A DNA stretch of 64,000 nt from Cyclospora cayetanensis (GCF_002999335.1 NW_020312091.1:1-64000); one strand, 5' to 3'. Positions 11,701-24,208 are shown, numbered from the stretch's first letter. The notes: generated by a model not told the origin, from the sequence alone. Numbers and translations: made by a program.

Positions 11701-14220
11701 GATCTTGCCGGAAGATGTTATCTTGGTCTTATCCAAGGCCTTTTCGGCCGTTTCTTTCTCCTTTGCCTTCTGCGCCGTTTCGGCCTTCTCAGCCTTCTCT
11801 TTCTTTTCCCCCTTTTCCCCCTTCACCGCTTTTGTGGCTGCCTTCTTCAACTTTACGGCCTTACTGGGGGCAGCCACTCCGTCGGTTTTCGCCTTCTTCA
11901 CCTTGACCACGCCCTTCGTCTTGGGCTTCGCCTTGGGCTTTTTCAGCTTCTTTTGCGGCTCAGTTCCAGAGCCAGAGACGCTTTCTGAGGGGCCCACTGT
12001 CTCCTTCTCGCTGCTCTCTGCGGCCGAAGCCTGACGCTCGAGCGCCGCCTTCTCTACCGCCTCCTGCGGCACAGAGGGGGTCCTCTTGGGGAGCACCAGT
12101 CGGCCTTCAGCATCCCTCGAAGGCAGCCCCCTCAAAGGAGGGACGCCTTCTGGTCGCTTACGACCGCTTCCGAGGCTTGCGCTTGCTGGCGATCCCCTCC
12201 CTGACGGCGAAAGAGACTTCACACTACTCCCCCCCCGCTTAGCGGCTGCCTCCGCCCCCTCTTCCCCCGGCCCCTCTGGACCCATGAGGCCCTCCGCCAC
12301 CTCACTGACACCCGCTTCCGAACTTTTCGCCTCTGCCATCGCCTCCGCTTCTTGAGCCGCTCCCGCTCGAGAAGCCTCGCTTGGCCTCTGCGCCTTCGAA
12401 GCCTCTGCTGCAGCAGCGGCCTCAGTAGCAGAAGGGGGCGGCGCTGCCTTTTTCGTCGCGACGCGACTCAAGGGGGCCCTCGGCTTCGAAGGAGAGCCCC
12501 CTGCCGCTTCCCTTTCCTCCTTCCCCCCTTTCGCTGCCGCTGCAGCAGCAGGCTTCGGGGTGCCTTTGGCTGCAGCCTTGGCGAGGGTCCTCGGAATGCC
12601 CGCAGGAGGAGCTCCCTTCTTCGCGGAGGGGGCCCCTTCGCCCCCCTCCTGTGAATCCTTCTGGCGAGGCGAACCGGCCAGTCCCTTAGCGGCACTCTCG
12701 ACCTCGAGAGGCCCCTTCGCCGCCGCCGCCTTGGAAGAGGTCTCCGAGAGCGTTCCTGAGATCTCTTCTGCCTCTTGCTTCTCCAGCTGGCCTTCCGCAA
12801 GAACCAGCTCGGAAGCTTCGTCCTCGGCCTTTGCCAAGTCTTTGGAGGAGACTTCGGCAGCCTTCTTGGCGGCTGCCCCCTTCGGAGCAGGTGCACGAAC
12901 TGCCTTCGGCACGATCCCCCTCGTCGCAAGAGCACCCGACGGCTTCTCCTCCTTTGCCCCCTTCGCCTCCTCCTCATCTCCAGCCCGCTCCTTCGACGCT
13001 GCTGCTGCCGCAGGGGCCGCCTTCTTGACTACGGCCTTCACCGAAGCCTTGGGAGGAGCCTTCTTCGGGACGTCTCTCTTGGCTTCCTGTCTGTCCTCGT
13101 CAGCCGCTTTCTCCCCCGGAGCCACACCCTCTCGCCCTTCTACGCCTTTGTCAGGAAGGGGCCCCTTCGAAAGGGCCTTCTTAGCTGCTGCCTCCGCCTT
13201 CACAGCCGCCAGTGCCTTCACCGCGGGCCCTGGAGACCTCCTAACCGACGTCGCCTTCGCTCCCGCAGGCTCCTGCGAGACACCGGAGGACCCCCCCCTC
13301 GCTATCTCCAACTCAGCGGATTTCATCGCGATTTCGAAGGAGGTGAGCTCCTTGGAACCCTTCCTCTCGGCCGCCTCCAGTGCGGCTGTCTCCGTCCCCT
13401 CCGCTTTGGCTTGCTTTCCTGCTTCCGCTTCGCGCTCTGCCACAACCCCCCTTCCGCCTTCCGGCTCCTTCTTCTCCGCCTTCGCCTCCGAGCCCACGGA
13501 GTCCTCCTTTCGCAGGTCCAAAGACGCAGAGCCTGCAGACTTCAAGGCGCCGGCGGGTGGGGTTGCCTCGATGCTCTTCTTTGCTGCTGCTGCCCCTTCT
13601 TCCCCCGCTGCTCCTGCTGCCTTCGAACTTCCCCTGCGCAGGAGAGCGGTGGGCACGGCTTTCTTGACAACCGTCTTCTTCGCAGGAGGAGGCCTCTCGG
13701 CCTCCTCTGCTGCCTCCAGCTTCTCTGCAGAGACGCTTTTTTCAGCAAGCACATCCTTGCTCGGGGGTAAGCCTGCCGGTGCCTTCGGCTGAGGAAGCGT
13801 CGCCTCCGCTTGCTTCTTCTCAGCAGCACCACTCCCAGCGTCTTCCATGGCCTTAGGAGGCGCCTCTTTTGGAACCAACCGTTTAGCAAACTCACTTGCC
13901 TTTCCCTCTGTGCTCGCTGCCTTCTTCTCCGCCACACTCCCCAAGCGGGCCGTGTAGCCTGGACCTTCTGCCTTTCCCTCCTTACGGAGGGCCGGAGCTG
14001 CCTTTTTAGCCAGGCCGACCCTCTCAACAACAGTCGCTGCCTTCTCCTTCGGCGTCTGACGTTCCTCTGACAGACCTTTCCTGATGGCTTCCCCCGCCTT
14101 GCTGGGCGCTGCTGCTTTGGCTGTAGGCGGCAGGCTGGCCACTCTGGGGGCAGTCGCTTTGGCTAGCGAAGGGCCCCTAGAGAGCGCCCGTCGCGCGCCT
14201 GCATGCGCAGATGCAGTCAT
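8721..14220 (-). CDS. Ala/Lys-rich protein with C-terminal GYYDEQGNWV repeats
   Basis: Five minus-strand exons join in phase: 14220-11644 (donor GTAAGG), 11388-11188, 10961-10553 (donor GTAAGA), 10191-9813 (donor GTGAGC) and 9600-8721. Together they code for 1481 residues, ending EAPQAAAAF. The chosen start is the ATG of MTASAHAGARRAL at 14220; an upstream exon is possible because a GTAGGT donor sits just 5'. Residues 1-859 are a low-complexity Ala/Lys/Glu/Pro mix ending in KEKE-like basic segments, with no recognisable domain. The middle is Ser/Pro/Glu-rich. The last roughly 240 residues hold eight units of the pattern G-Y-[YW]-[DG]-[EA]-x-G-N-W-V, separated by Gln-rich linkers. The aromatic repeat recalls OCRE-type repeats in style but not in sequence. 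Function is unknown. A disordered scaffold or RNA/protein-binding role is my inference. Whether the basic exon and the repeat exons really form one gene rests on splice phase alone. Confidence 0.55.
8850..9430 (-). repeat. Tandem GYYDEQGNWV-coding repeats
   Basis: Eight units each code for a ten-residue aromatic motif ending in NWV. The linkers alternate between QQGEQQ-type and ATSAEQQ-type sequence, so the DNA period is about 70-90 bases for the inner four units. The inner copies (about 8930-9170) are nearly identical and the outer ones diverged (GYWDESGNWV, GYWGADGNWV), as expected of unequal exchange acting on the array centre. Confidence 0.9.
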
Positions 14221-16348
14221 AACAACAAACCAACCCCGACTTCTCGCTGTTGCAGCCCTCAGCACTGCCAGAAGCACAATATGTGCACTGGCCAAACCAA
14301 ACCTTGAAGGCCATTGTTCGACACCTACCTGACTCGCCTGGTTGACCTCCGCGAACGCCAAAAACCTCTAAGAAACCTCGTACTTCTAAAGTAAGCGGCT
14401 CTTGGGTGGCCTGCGCAAACAGTAGGAGTCTATGGCCAGAAGGTCCAGGGTGAACAGTTTCGGCGGGGGCACGTGTGTGTGCTTAAATGCGTTTTGACTA
14501 TAAGGCAGGCGGAACTGAAGTCACCTGAGTAGTTGTACCCTCCGTCTCGGTGCTGGCTTTCTCCATGATGGAATGAGACTGATCTAGCATGGCAAGAACA
14601 ACGAGGGAGACTGCTAGCGGTGAGCAGTCCGGCTTTTGTGTCAAAAGGAGGAAAATTTGTTATGGAAGGATTGTAAGGTGCATGAATAGCAGTAAGCATC
14701 AGAAATGGCACGGAATAAGGCCCCTGGAAACGAACTCATTCCATTGCGTTGCCCGTGGGCCGGGCAACATGAACTCCGTCACTGCAGTCTTCTCTTAGGG
14801 TTTCAGAGGTCAAAAGAGAGTTGTATCTGGATGGACGCGGTACTAAATTGGTTTTCAATACAAATCAACGGAACAAGGCAAGGTTCAAAAGCCCTTATAC
14901 AGCATGACGCTTACACTCCACTGTATCGAAATGGACTGGAGGGTAGGGCTGAAGCCTCTAGTACCGTGAAACGCTGGAGCCTCTAGCTCCTACAGTCCTT
15001 TGTATTCCTAATTATAATAGGCAGATAAGTGTAAAAAATACCAGCAGGCAGAATAATATTGCCCCTTCAAAGATAATGACTGCCTCGGTTTCGATGGAGC
15101 TAGCCACCGGTCTGGTCTCCTATGAAAATAGGAAGCACAAAAAACATGGTCGAGTATGTACGCTGAGGCAGCTTGCACTTTGTTCCCTTTCAGTGAGCCC
15201 CACTTCCATGTGCAGCCTTATCAGCATGTTCTTCTGACAGCCATCCTTTGGGGGAAGCAATCGAAGTAGCTGAATTTGGCTTCCCTTCCTAGTCTAGGGC
15301 ACCTCATGGACAAAGGAACGTATTATGAATGTACTTTGGTACTTCTTAGAGCGAATGCATGTGGCTTTAGGCTTGCCCTGAAGAAAGTGTACACAATGCA
15401 ATAGTTACAGGGAAACCAAGTTCTTCGACCACCGCCAAAAAGAGGCTGCTGCCCAGAGCCAAGTTGTATGCAGGCACCTAAAAGCTTATTGATCCATCCA
15501 CAGCCGTTTTTTCTGTTTGAAATGTTCTACACTTACCGATGCAGATCGTAGTGCGAGGTGCTAATACAACCGGTCTGCACAACTGCCTGGCATATGGTAG
15601 TAAAAAGTGTGCAAGTGTGTTTCCTGCTACCTGTGGTATTCAGTTTTGTACTCTTAAGTTCTGTACCATGTCACCGTAGGGTAAGGGCAGGTAGATTGCC
15701 AGGAGGGAGTGTTTGAGCACTGAGCGCACTAGCGAATAAAATGAGCGGTGTGAATGCTCTCGTCACCCCTAGTGAACCTTGAGGTTGGAGCGCTCAGGCT
15801 ACGTCATGTGCTAGCAAAATGATTTCATGTAATTCTTTAGCTAGTCTCGGAGAGCAGGAAGGCCCTGTAGCGATGTGCGCAAGCCTCAGGTTGTCTCAGG
15901 GCAAAATGCCGGATCTGCGTGAAAAAAATCAGCAGATGGACCGAGTCGCACATTAGATCGGCCAGAACGATCACGCGTAAATGAATATCGTGGTCATATG
16001 TGCACTGATTATAATAAGAGACAATTAGAACTTGATGGCAGATTCAGAAAAGCAGGGGAGAATGGGGGGACGTGCCAGTGAAAGAAATTGTAGCTCAGCA
16101 TCTTCTGCGTAACTTATTTTACTGTCTTTACGTAAACAGATACATTTGAACAAGATCAGCGCACTGGCACATGATTGTTTCTAATGTAAAACACCGTTGG
16201 GGTGTACGGCGTTGTGACGCTGGACGGGGTGTATTCATGGGTAGTGCCCCGACATGCAAGTTCAGTTCAAGATCGAATACCCACTCATTAAGCTATGCAT
16301 ATGTGTGCACACAATAGTTTTGGCTTAAGGAGAATATAGCGAAAATAA
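14221..16348. other. Intergenic stretch, no gene seen
   Basis: Only short frames on either strand, and lower GC than the preceding gene. The frame at 14589-14798 is short and Arg/Lys-rich without recognisable motifs. I see no RNA gene. Confidence 0.6.
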
Positions 16349-17316
16349 ATGGAGGGGAATATTAGATCAGGCAATTGTGTAATTCAATCTACTGAAAACC
16401 GGAATTCCAATTTGGCTCTCAGAGCTGCCGCTCTGGCGCTCTTAGCACACCGGAAAAAGCTGAGAAGAATTGAACGCCACAAACCTGAAAAGGGCACCTG
16501 CAGAGCAGTCACCAATCTACCTTCTGAAGCTGTGAATGCCACTGAGTGCAAGCGGATGGTTAGTCAAAAAGGGAAGCCCATGCAGCAGTCTGGGGATGCA
16601 CAAACGCGCGTTCTCAATACAGTAGAGCTGCCTTTTGCATGGAAAGAAGACAAAGTGGAATCATACAACGGTAGTGGCGGTAGCCGATATGACTGGATGT
16701 TGCAACGCCCATGTGGCGATCCGGTGAGGGGCGCACATCATTGCACCGTTGCGTGTTCGGGTTTGGGAATCGTGCATTTTAGCATCAGGGTATTTGTGAG
16801 ATTCTGAAGGTTGAGGCGATTAGTTTGTTGTACGAACGGAAACGGCGCCGCAAAGATGCTGGCCGCGCAAAAGCAGCTATAATCAACGGTAATCCATGAA
16901 AAATAGGCGAAAAACCGCAAGCACGCCCCAACACATGAGTGCTTGATGGGTGCCAGTTGAAGAGGCAGCGTTTGGGGAAAAAGGAATGGCGGTTACAGAT
17001 CCCTCCTCTACTTCATTCACCTGCGGAGGCTCTGCACCTTCTACCAACACCCATGCACTATCGTTCTCCGCGGCCCTCCCCAATGAGGAAGGCTACGAAT
17101 CTGGCAAGGAGAAAGTAACGTCGCGACCCAACTCTATTCCCATGAGTGTTGTGAGTATTCGATTGACAACTACAAGCGACAGAGGCAAAAAGCCGCTCGT
17201 TCCAGTGTGAAACTCCCGCTGGATTCCATGCCTTTGCTCCTGAGCACTCCACGAACAACGCATCAGCAAGCGTCAGAAATATTTTGCGCGGTGGGCTTCC
17301 ACGCATTGCCGCATAG
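16349..17316 (+). CDS. Possible three-exon hypothetical gene
   Basis: An ATG at 16349 begins a 125-codon frame (MEGNIRSGNCVIQ...) that meets a GTGAGG donor at 16724. A second open segment, about 16970-17150, is Ser/Thr-rich (MAVTDPSSTSFTCGGSA) and ends at a GTGAGT donor. A third segment after a CTCCTGAG acceptor reads to a TAG near 17316. The phases can be made compatible, but the acceptor of exon 2 is weak and no family is recognised. It could instead be decayed DNA. Confidence 0.3.
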
Positions 17317-17381
17317 CATTGCTCTCATGGGGAATAAAGATTGAATATTTCCATCATCTCGTTGCGTCAGGGGTGTGGGCC

Positions 17382-18476
17382 CTCAAATCGGATCCCAACA
17401 GCCCTCTGGCTGCCAGCGCATTTTCCAGTTTTGTTGAAGAGTGTACTGAAATGTGTAGAAATCCAAATATTTACGTCGGGCAAAAAGAGGGCGGCGTTCT
17501 CCCCAACTATGTTGTCAAGCAAATCAATGACATGTTTCGTAAGCCGCTGCTCCCCCCTCCCCCTACACCTCTCGTTGCAGACTTCTGCCCCTTCGCCTTT
17601 GCCCAGAACTACTGTCAACTGAAGCTAGCCTGATGAGGATTGTGGAAATCTCATGGACAAAACTGGCCACTTGTCTGCTGGAGGCGCCGGGTCCCTGGCT
17701 GCAGCGTGCGTCAGTTTTTTCATGATCACTTTCGTCCTGACAAATGCAGCCCTTAACGATCCCTTTTGGGGGCAGCAAAGCAAATTTGTCGCTGGTTTAC
17801 CAGACCAGCCCTCATGGAGCTATTGCTACTCCTCGTGGACGGCTCGCCTCGCTGTCTTTCCTGCGTCAAGACAGCTACCTGTGAGCTCGCTAGCTACTTG
17901 GGCGCGTGCAAGCACAACAATTGGCCTGTGCTACATTCTACACGTCCTACTTTCTATCGAACCTAGGCATCTCTGCTGTTTGTTCTGTCCTCGTGCGGGC
18001 AGAGTTTCATGAGGGAAACCAAGACAACGCCGCGGCCCTCTTCTGTGTTTTGAGCAAAGCCGTGCAAGCTGTACACGCTGCATGTTATTCCCAAGTAATT
18101 CCTTGCCCCAACAAGCAGCACTTGCCCAGAACATGAAGCCCTGCGGCAGTCCTGCAAAATCTCGAATTGGAATATCACCCTAGATGAACTGGTTCGCCCG
18201 CTTCCTTTTGCATTTAGTTCACAGCACCCCTTTTATTCATGCTTCTTTCAGATTCAACACGTCGGAATTCATGCAGGCCACCTCCCCATATTGACATCCC
18301 TTGCTGCCTCGGCGGGTAGAAAGGCCGAAGCCCTGGCCGCCGCTGCCACGGATCAGTCATTATCTCAGGCAGCAACTCGTGTTGTGACTTCAGCTGCCAA
18401 GGTCCTTTATCCGCAGGCTATCAAACTATCCCTACCTCCCTCTCTCCGTCTCCTGCAGCAGTGCAGAGCACTCTAG
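17382..18476 (+). CDS. Fragmentary coding-like region
   Basis: Several plus-strand segments look like exons. The first follows a GCGTCAG acceptor at 17382 and reads to NDMF near 17538. A leucine-rich stretch near 17800-17910 includes RPALMELLLLLVDGSPRC. A third segment after TTTCTTTCAG at 18253 reads to 18476 (QAATRVVTSAAKVLYPQAI). The helical, Leu/Ala-rich character would fit an armadillo- or HEAT-like protein, but I cannot join the pieces into one frame. The opposite strand is also open over 17367-17618. Treat it as a region to test with RNA data, not as a gene model. Confidence 0.25.
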
Positions 18477-19367
18477 TGTGAAGGAACGGCGCTTGCCCTC
18501 CCCAAGTTGCCTAAGCAAACAAGCGTGCTGTGCTGCAGCCCCTCAGAGAACACCCCAGAAATAATAACAACAGGCTCCAACTTTGAGAAAATGCCCATGT
18601 AAGACATCCAGCGGGGTGCGCGTTTAGCGTTGTAGCAGGCAGTCGTTCCGTGGGGAACCCCTGCAGTCCCCCCTAGCCGCCATCCCTGCGGACTGACTGG
18701 CTGCTTTCCTCCGCCCAGCCGAGCTATCTGTTGAGCCTCGAGCAAAGACAAACACCGACCGGATGGTGGAATATATCTGCGCCAACTGAAGTTTTGCCAA
18801 CAAGTGTTGGGCAAGTTTACAACGTTAAACTAGTCATACTGCTTCGGTTCACCTCTCCTGTACAAAGCGAAGAGATGCTCGTATACATGATGAGTCTGTA
18901 GGAGTTCGTAAAAACGCGTGCAAAGACCCTGCTGTCTCTAGGCTGTTGAACGAAGTCGTTAGAGAGGCAGACACAACGCTGCTGCTAGTCGCATTCAAAG
19001 GACCAACCAGCCCTCGTCTCCCTTCTTGACACCAGCGGCTCTCTACCGAGGGCGTCCTCGACGCTGCCTATGCGAGCCTGTTTGCACCAATAAAATATCA
19101 CCGACTGCACTCCCAGGCAAAAAGAAACTCTGTATGTAAGAATGACTGCACGGCCAGCAGGAGGAGAAGCACGCGACAAAACACTACACAGACACCGAAG
19201 GACGGTGACCGCGAGCGAGATCCAGAGAGTAGTCACTCCGCTGCTGACCCAAAAGAAACCCTCCTCCGAAGCCTTGATCAAGCTGTCTGCCGCAATGCGG
19301 CCTCTTTTTTCTGTCCTCGACGCCTTTTGCATTGCCTCCTCCCTGCATTCCTTTTCCTCTCCCCCGT
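18477..19367. other. Intergenic, 3' of eIF5
   Basis: No supported gene. Minus-strand frames at 18473-18814 and 18985-19332 lack recognisable motifs. The right part is presumably the 3' untranslated region of the eIF5 gene. Confidence 0.5.
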
Positions 19368-21380
19368 TTACTCTTCCTCACTGGAGTCCGCCTCCGCTAG
19401 CCATTTGAGGAACGGCTCGGCATACGTCTTGCACTTCTCGAAAATCGCGTCTGGCTTCTCTGCGGCGTAATACTCCAAAATATCCTCGGGCTCCAGAAGC
19501 TCGGCGTTGTACATGCGCTGCAGCAAATACGGGTAGCCGGTCATTGAGGTTTGCTCGCTTTCGAAACAAAAGTTTTCCAGAGCAGAAATGAGGTCTGACG
19601 CCCGCACGGAGGAGTCGCAACATTTCGCCACGAAGGGCATCTTCTGCTCCAGGGCCTCCGGAGTCAGCCCGTCCTTAAATAAGGCATTGAACACAACGTA
19701 CATCCGACACTGCAAAAAAACAGACACAGATATCACACCTGCCTCACCACCACACAGCTGCACAATGTCTGAGCCTTCACATCCAGACCTCCAAACTCCG
19801 TACCACACACGCATTCGCGAGAGACAGCGACCCCTAGCCTTGTTTCCCACAATACGCAACGGCAGAAATCCACATGGCACTGCATGCAACTACGCGACAT
19901 ACAAACACGCATTTGCACATACAGGAATATACATACATACACAAATGTGCATATACAAACACATATCCAAATATGTACGTGCCAGGCCCCTAGAGATAGC
20001 CGCCGAAGGAAGGCGCGCTTCCACCTCACCTTAGCGTCAAAATCCTGAGACACCTGCAGCATTCTGAGTTCCACGAAAAAAGCATCAGGAGTCACAGAGG
20101 CCGAGGAGGCCACCATGTTTCTCAGTCGTGCTGAAACATCGGCTATCTCTGGGCAGCTGATAGTCAGAGACTCCTTCGAAACTAGCTTCGAAACGTCCGT
20201 GCTACTTCCGTGCTTCTTTTCCTTCTTCTTCTTCTCCGATTTTTCAGCCTTTTTTTCGCCCTCAGAAATCTTTTCATCATCCCAGCTGTCATCACCTGTC
20301 ATGCGCATGTACAGCCCATACACACATACATACATACATACACGCTGTCGGCAAGAGTAGCAGCTCTCTCCGAGCGACCCCTGAAAAAAAAACCGCTTTC
20401 TGCACTGCCTCCGCAAGGAGGAGCCGAGATGCACACAACAATGCATTTCGTGAGGCACCACACGTGCGCGCGATTGCAAGATCGAGCATCGTGCATGCCC
20501 ACCATCATTCGTCGGTGTTGCATCGCCCGACTGATCCAGACTCTTTCCATTTAGGCTGTCGCCATCATTCTCTTCGTCGCCCTTCTTTTTCTTCTTCTTC
20601 TCCTTGTCCTTAGACTTCTTCTCCTTGCTGGATTTCTCAGGCTTCTCCTCCTCCTTGGCGAGCTTCTCAGCTCTTCGCTCTTCTTTGGTTTTCTTCTTCT
20701 TCCCCAGCGTGGTGTCAGTGGCATTCGGAGGGTTCTTCGCCATGTACGTCGCCGCCTTGTGGGTATTATCAAGTGTTCCAGAGTATCCGCACGCATTGCA
20801 CTTGCACAGCAATACCCCCTTCTTCACCATGATATCAATCTCGGGCAATTCGCATCCCTCGCATAACACGTACATTTGGATAAACCTGAGACCCAAGCAT
20901 CACACAGGGGCAAGATGCATCGCAAAATCAGCAAATCAACATTTTCTAGGGCAGTCAAACACAGTAAACCTACATATACATTGCCTGCCGGCGATTCTCC
21001 CACCCGCATGCGGCCTTCACAGAACGCCTCGAATTTGAACTGAAACCCAGATGTGTCGATATGCCAAACATAAGCCTCTTCATACAAGCCGTGAATCAAA
21101 CGTACTTATCCAGAATAGCCACGAGGTCCTGTTCTGTGTGTGCGCCATTGATGAGCGCCTTTTCTTCGTTTTCTTCAAACTTCACCATCGCGCCAAGCTC
21201 GCATCCAAAGAACTTGGTAGGGTACATAGGGGGCCTCTTTAAGGCCCTAGCGATTTCCCCCATATTGTACACATTGGTCCTGATGCCGTTGCCCCTGCCC
21301 TCTATCTTAGAAAGCAGTTTCGGCATCTTGTAGCGGTAGTTGGGGTCCTCCTTGTCTCTGGGAATGTTGACATACGCCAT
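19368..21380 (-). CDS. Eukaryotic translation initiation factor 5 (eIF5)
   Basis: This is the GTPase-activating protein for eIF2 in the 43S pre-initiation complex. Four minus-strand exons, 21380-21106, 20885-20503, 20295-20030 and 19709-19368, join in phase to give 421 residues, close to the usual 400-430 of the family. The N-terminal eIF2B/eIF5 domain begins MAYVNIPRDKEDPNYRYKMP. It contains NYRYKMP and the conserved basic/Arg region, then the zinc ribbon with C-x2-C (VLCEGCELPE) and C-x2-C (CKCNACGYSG). A Lys/Glu-rich linker (poly-Lys) follows, which in this family contacts eIF2 beta. The C-terminal W2/HEAT domain closes with the acidic-aromatic end (LKWLAEADSSEEE) typical of eIF5. The codon split AA|G at intron 1 restores the family's LDKFI junction exactly, supporting the model. 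Housekeeping gene; no neighbour in an obvious unit. Confidence 0.96.
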
Positions 21381-21808
21381 CTTCGCTGGAATGAGCTCAG
21401 GCTTCGGGGCGTATGAGGCTTAACAGAGCATTAGGGAGGCAACAGACGCAGCTGTACGCAGCGACGGCGGGAGTAAAGCAGGACGCGTTGTTCTTCCTAA
21501 GATTGGCTGGGGGAGGGCTGAAGGGGCCGAGAGCCTCTCTGTCATCTGCCGAGGATGTTTGGGGAGTTTAGGGGGGAAAATGGACAAGGCAAGGACTGTT
21601 GTTGTTCCATCCGGAGAGCGTTGCTCAACCGACCAGGATACTCTCGTAAGGAGAGAAGAGAACGGCACGGCAAAAGGAGGAAGAAACAACGGCCTGTTCT
21701 GTCCATCAGCGTGTAGCCCGGGATTTGAGTCCCAGAGGGTATTGGGCGACGAAGGTAAGAGAAAAGGACAAAAGGACGCAAAGAACGTGCCACTAAATTC
21801 GAATAAGA

Positions 21809-22180
21809 TCAACGTGGTTTGTTTTGGTGTGCCACATTGTGCCCCCCCACCGGAGAGCCCGTGCGGTGGCCGCCGCTTGACTCAGTGGGTGCTTCGCGCT
21901 GACGCTGCCGGGTCTGAGTGCTGTTTTCATTCATGGCAGGGATAGATTCATACTTTTGAAGGGTTTGAGACTTTTGATGCTTTTCTTTTTTCTTCTCATT
22001 GATCGAGGACGCAGATACCCGCACCTTTTTTGCACCTTCAGGTTCATACAGGGATGCGCATAGGGCTCTCTCCACTCCACATTGCATGCACAAAGGCGCT
22101 GAGATTGCCTCCCCCAATTTGCTTCGCCCTTCTGTGCCTCTTTTATTCCCACAATCGTCGAAAGAATGGTGCATTAGGTT
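21809..22180 (-). CDS. Doubtful small ORF
   Basis: A minus-strand frame of about 124 codons from an ATG (MNLMHHSFDDCGNKRGTEG). It is hydrophilic, with one C-x2-C pair (LCMQCGVE) and a Lys-rich segment (NEKKKEKHQKSQ). I recognise no family. It lies 430 bases upstream of, and in the same direction as, eIF5, so it might be an independent short gene, an upstream exon or noise. Confidence 0.2.
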   Translation of the reverse strand, partial: NLMHHSFDDCGNKRGTEGRSKLGEAISAPLCMQCGVERALCASLYEPEGAKKVRVSASSINEKKKEKHQKSQTLQKYESIPAMNENSTQTRQRQREAPTESSGGHRTGSPVGGHNVAHQNKPR

Positions 22181-22574
22181 CATAGCATCCAAAAATATGT
22201 CGGGAATCTCTCCTCAACCCGTTTGCCGCTTATGGAAGATATGCAGCTCCGCAGGCATAGCAGTCGCACGTCACAACTCCTTGCTTCTTTCTCTTATGCG
22301 CTTTACCCCCAACTCTTATAGCTCTCTAGAGGTTATATGCATCGAGATGGCTCCAAGCATGATCCAGATACCCACTTTATTAGTTTTGCACTTCCTAGGC
22401 AGAGTTCTGTATTGGACTTAAACACCCACTACTACACTGCCTATATATGTTCAAGAACTAGTAGGGTATTAACCAATTGCTTTTCCGGCTCGTATATCCT
22501 ATTTTTTGAATTCTTTTATTTAAATAGAAGACTAAATGCTGCGTGAGTGTGTGCTCGGTGTTGTGCGCACCTAC

Positions 22575-22770
22575 AGGTAAGTGCTCGGAGTGCTTACAGA
22601 GTGAAGCAACACACACCCTAGCTGTCACTCTCCGTTCAAGTGAGAGCTCTGGGGGGATTCCTAAAAAGAGCGGGAATTTTCCGAGGAGCACGCAGTAGCT
22701 TCCTATGAGGAACGCATGAAGTCTGGCCTTAGGTGCTCCCAAGAGAGACCTTCGATGTAGCGTACCACTT
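22575..22770 (+). repeat. Dispersed degenerate repeat, copy 2
   Basis: It shares ordered blocks with the copy at 7255-7450. Its end block CTTCGATGTAGCGT is shared with 33087-33100, next to the gag remnant of the plus-strand retroelement. It contains no coding sequence. It may be a solo LTR or untranslated fragment. Confidence 0.45.
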
Positions 22771-24208
22771 TGAAGAGCATCTAGTTCCCTGCTCGAGGTT
22801 TAAATATTTACTTAGGGTGTAAGGCCATTCAAACAGCTTCACTGGGGCACTTAAAGCATAATTTCATACTCACGGCATAGACCCATAACCGTGGAGAGCA
22901 AGCCAAAAAGCGCAACCCAAAAAAACATCAAGAGTGTGCACTTCGCACGCCTTGGCTGATGATAAAATACAGTGATCAAGCAATGGAGAGCGCCACAGCT
23001 TGTATAAAAGCTGGCAAATTTCTGTTTAGATTTAGGTATGACACTCCTGTGAATGTGCACCGCTGGTGCACAGCCTCTTATGTAGGGCACCCAAAAAGAG
23101 GCCCACACCGACGAGTAGCAGTCCGTAGTTTTCACTGGGAATCCGCACTAGTGGAATGCAAAGACAGAGAACTCTTTAGGCTGGCTGTAAAAAACAAGAC
23201 GGATGGCGTTTTTCTGTGGTTATGGAACAACCACTATTGATAACGGATGGTATTCTCCTACTCTTGCCTGAACGCACCGGCCTCCTACTACAGTAAAGAC
23301 AGGCAGTGTTTCCATGGGGAAAGAGAAAGTGAGAGAATGGAGTGTAAGCCTTTCGCGTTAGAACCACAAATACCACACCGACAATACATGCTGGCTCTCG
23401 TTGAATAAAGCCCGTAGCTCAGTCGCCGACGGCACTTCCCCTCCGTATCCTGATCTGCGTGTTGCCTTCTGTAATAACAATGAGGACCTGAGGTAACGGC
23501 GATAGTCGCATTTTGGCTATTTGGGAGCATGCAGCAAGCAGGTCACTGTGCACGCAGAGAACCAGCCAGCGACTCCGTCCGGGTGCCAGTACAAAAAAGT
23601 AATAGGAACTGAATTAGGCTTCATTTTGTGGTGTCTCACAGCTACACGGAACCAGCGACCGTAGAGAACACGCCAAGTGGACCCAAGGGCCTCCTGCCTC
23701 GGGGGGTGGGGGCCCGTCCCTCGAAGAAACTAGCGTTCCTCTGTGCAACGGCATTGTTTCATTGAATTCGCATGTACTATCTAGCTTTATCAGTGCGATC
23801 CTTTCATTTTTGATCGTTTGGGGTCCTAGGGCAGCGTGAGCGAAGTTGCTCTGGCGCGAAGTTTTTGTCTAGAGCGCTGGTACAGTCGGTGCAACGATTG
23901 CTTGTCTGTGCCAGAAAGCCCCACAGGTCCTCTCAGAAAGCCTAAATTTGAACATAGACGAGGCCGTTCCGCAAAATGGGTGCGCTACTGCAGACATAGC
24001 CCACTGCGCACTAGAGGACTCTGCACGTTGCATGGAGTCGTACAGCTCGCAAGTGACACACCACGACTTCCAATGGTCCTCCGGTTGTTGTCAGCTCTTA
24101 CTACATACCATGACTTCCTAAGGTCGCACCACCCTGGATGTACTCTGAAGGAACTTGATGCAACTCCCGAACGCATGATCTCCCCCGTGCCCCTCGATAT
24201 TCTCTGGC

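Larger units (their letters stand above)
21381..24208. other. Intergenic stretch upstream of eIF5
   Basis: No clearly supported gene. A minus-strand frame at 21809-22180 (from an ATG at about 22180) is hydrophilic, Ser/Lys/Gln-rich and unassigned. A dispersed repeat copy lies at 22575-22770. A plus-strand frame at 22959-23240 is basic but motif-free. The region upstream of 24209 presumably carries the HisRS promoter, but I see no defined element. Confidence 0.45.

Noticed and set aside
12560..13792. 410-codon plus-strand frame opposite the Lys/Ala-rich exon
   Set aside because: It is the antisense shadow of an Ala/Lys/Glu-rich coding sequence; the translation is Ser/Phe/Ala-rich without motifs, and the minus strand continues in phase across introns.
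21700..21760. tRNA-like arm sequences
   Set aside because: A GGG-TTTGA-like stretch suggested a T-arm, but no acceptor stem, D-arm or CCA-proximal pairing could be built; the same holds near 27310-27365.
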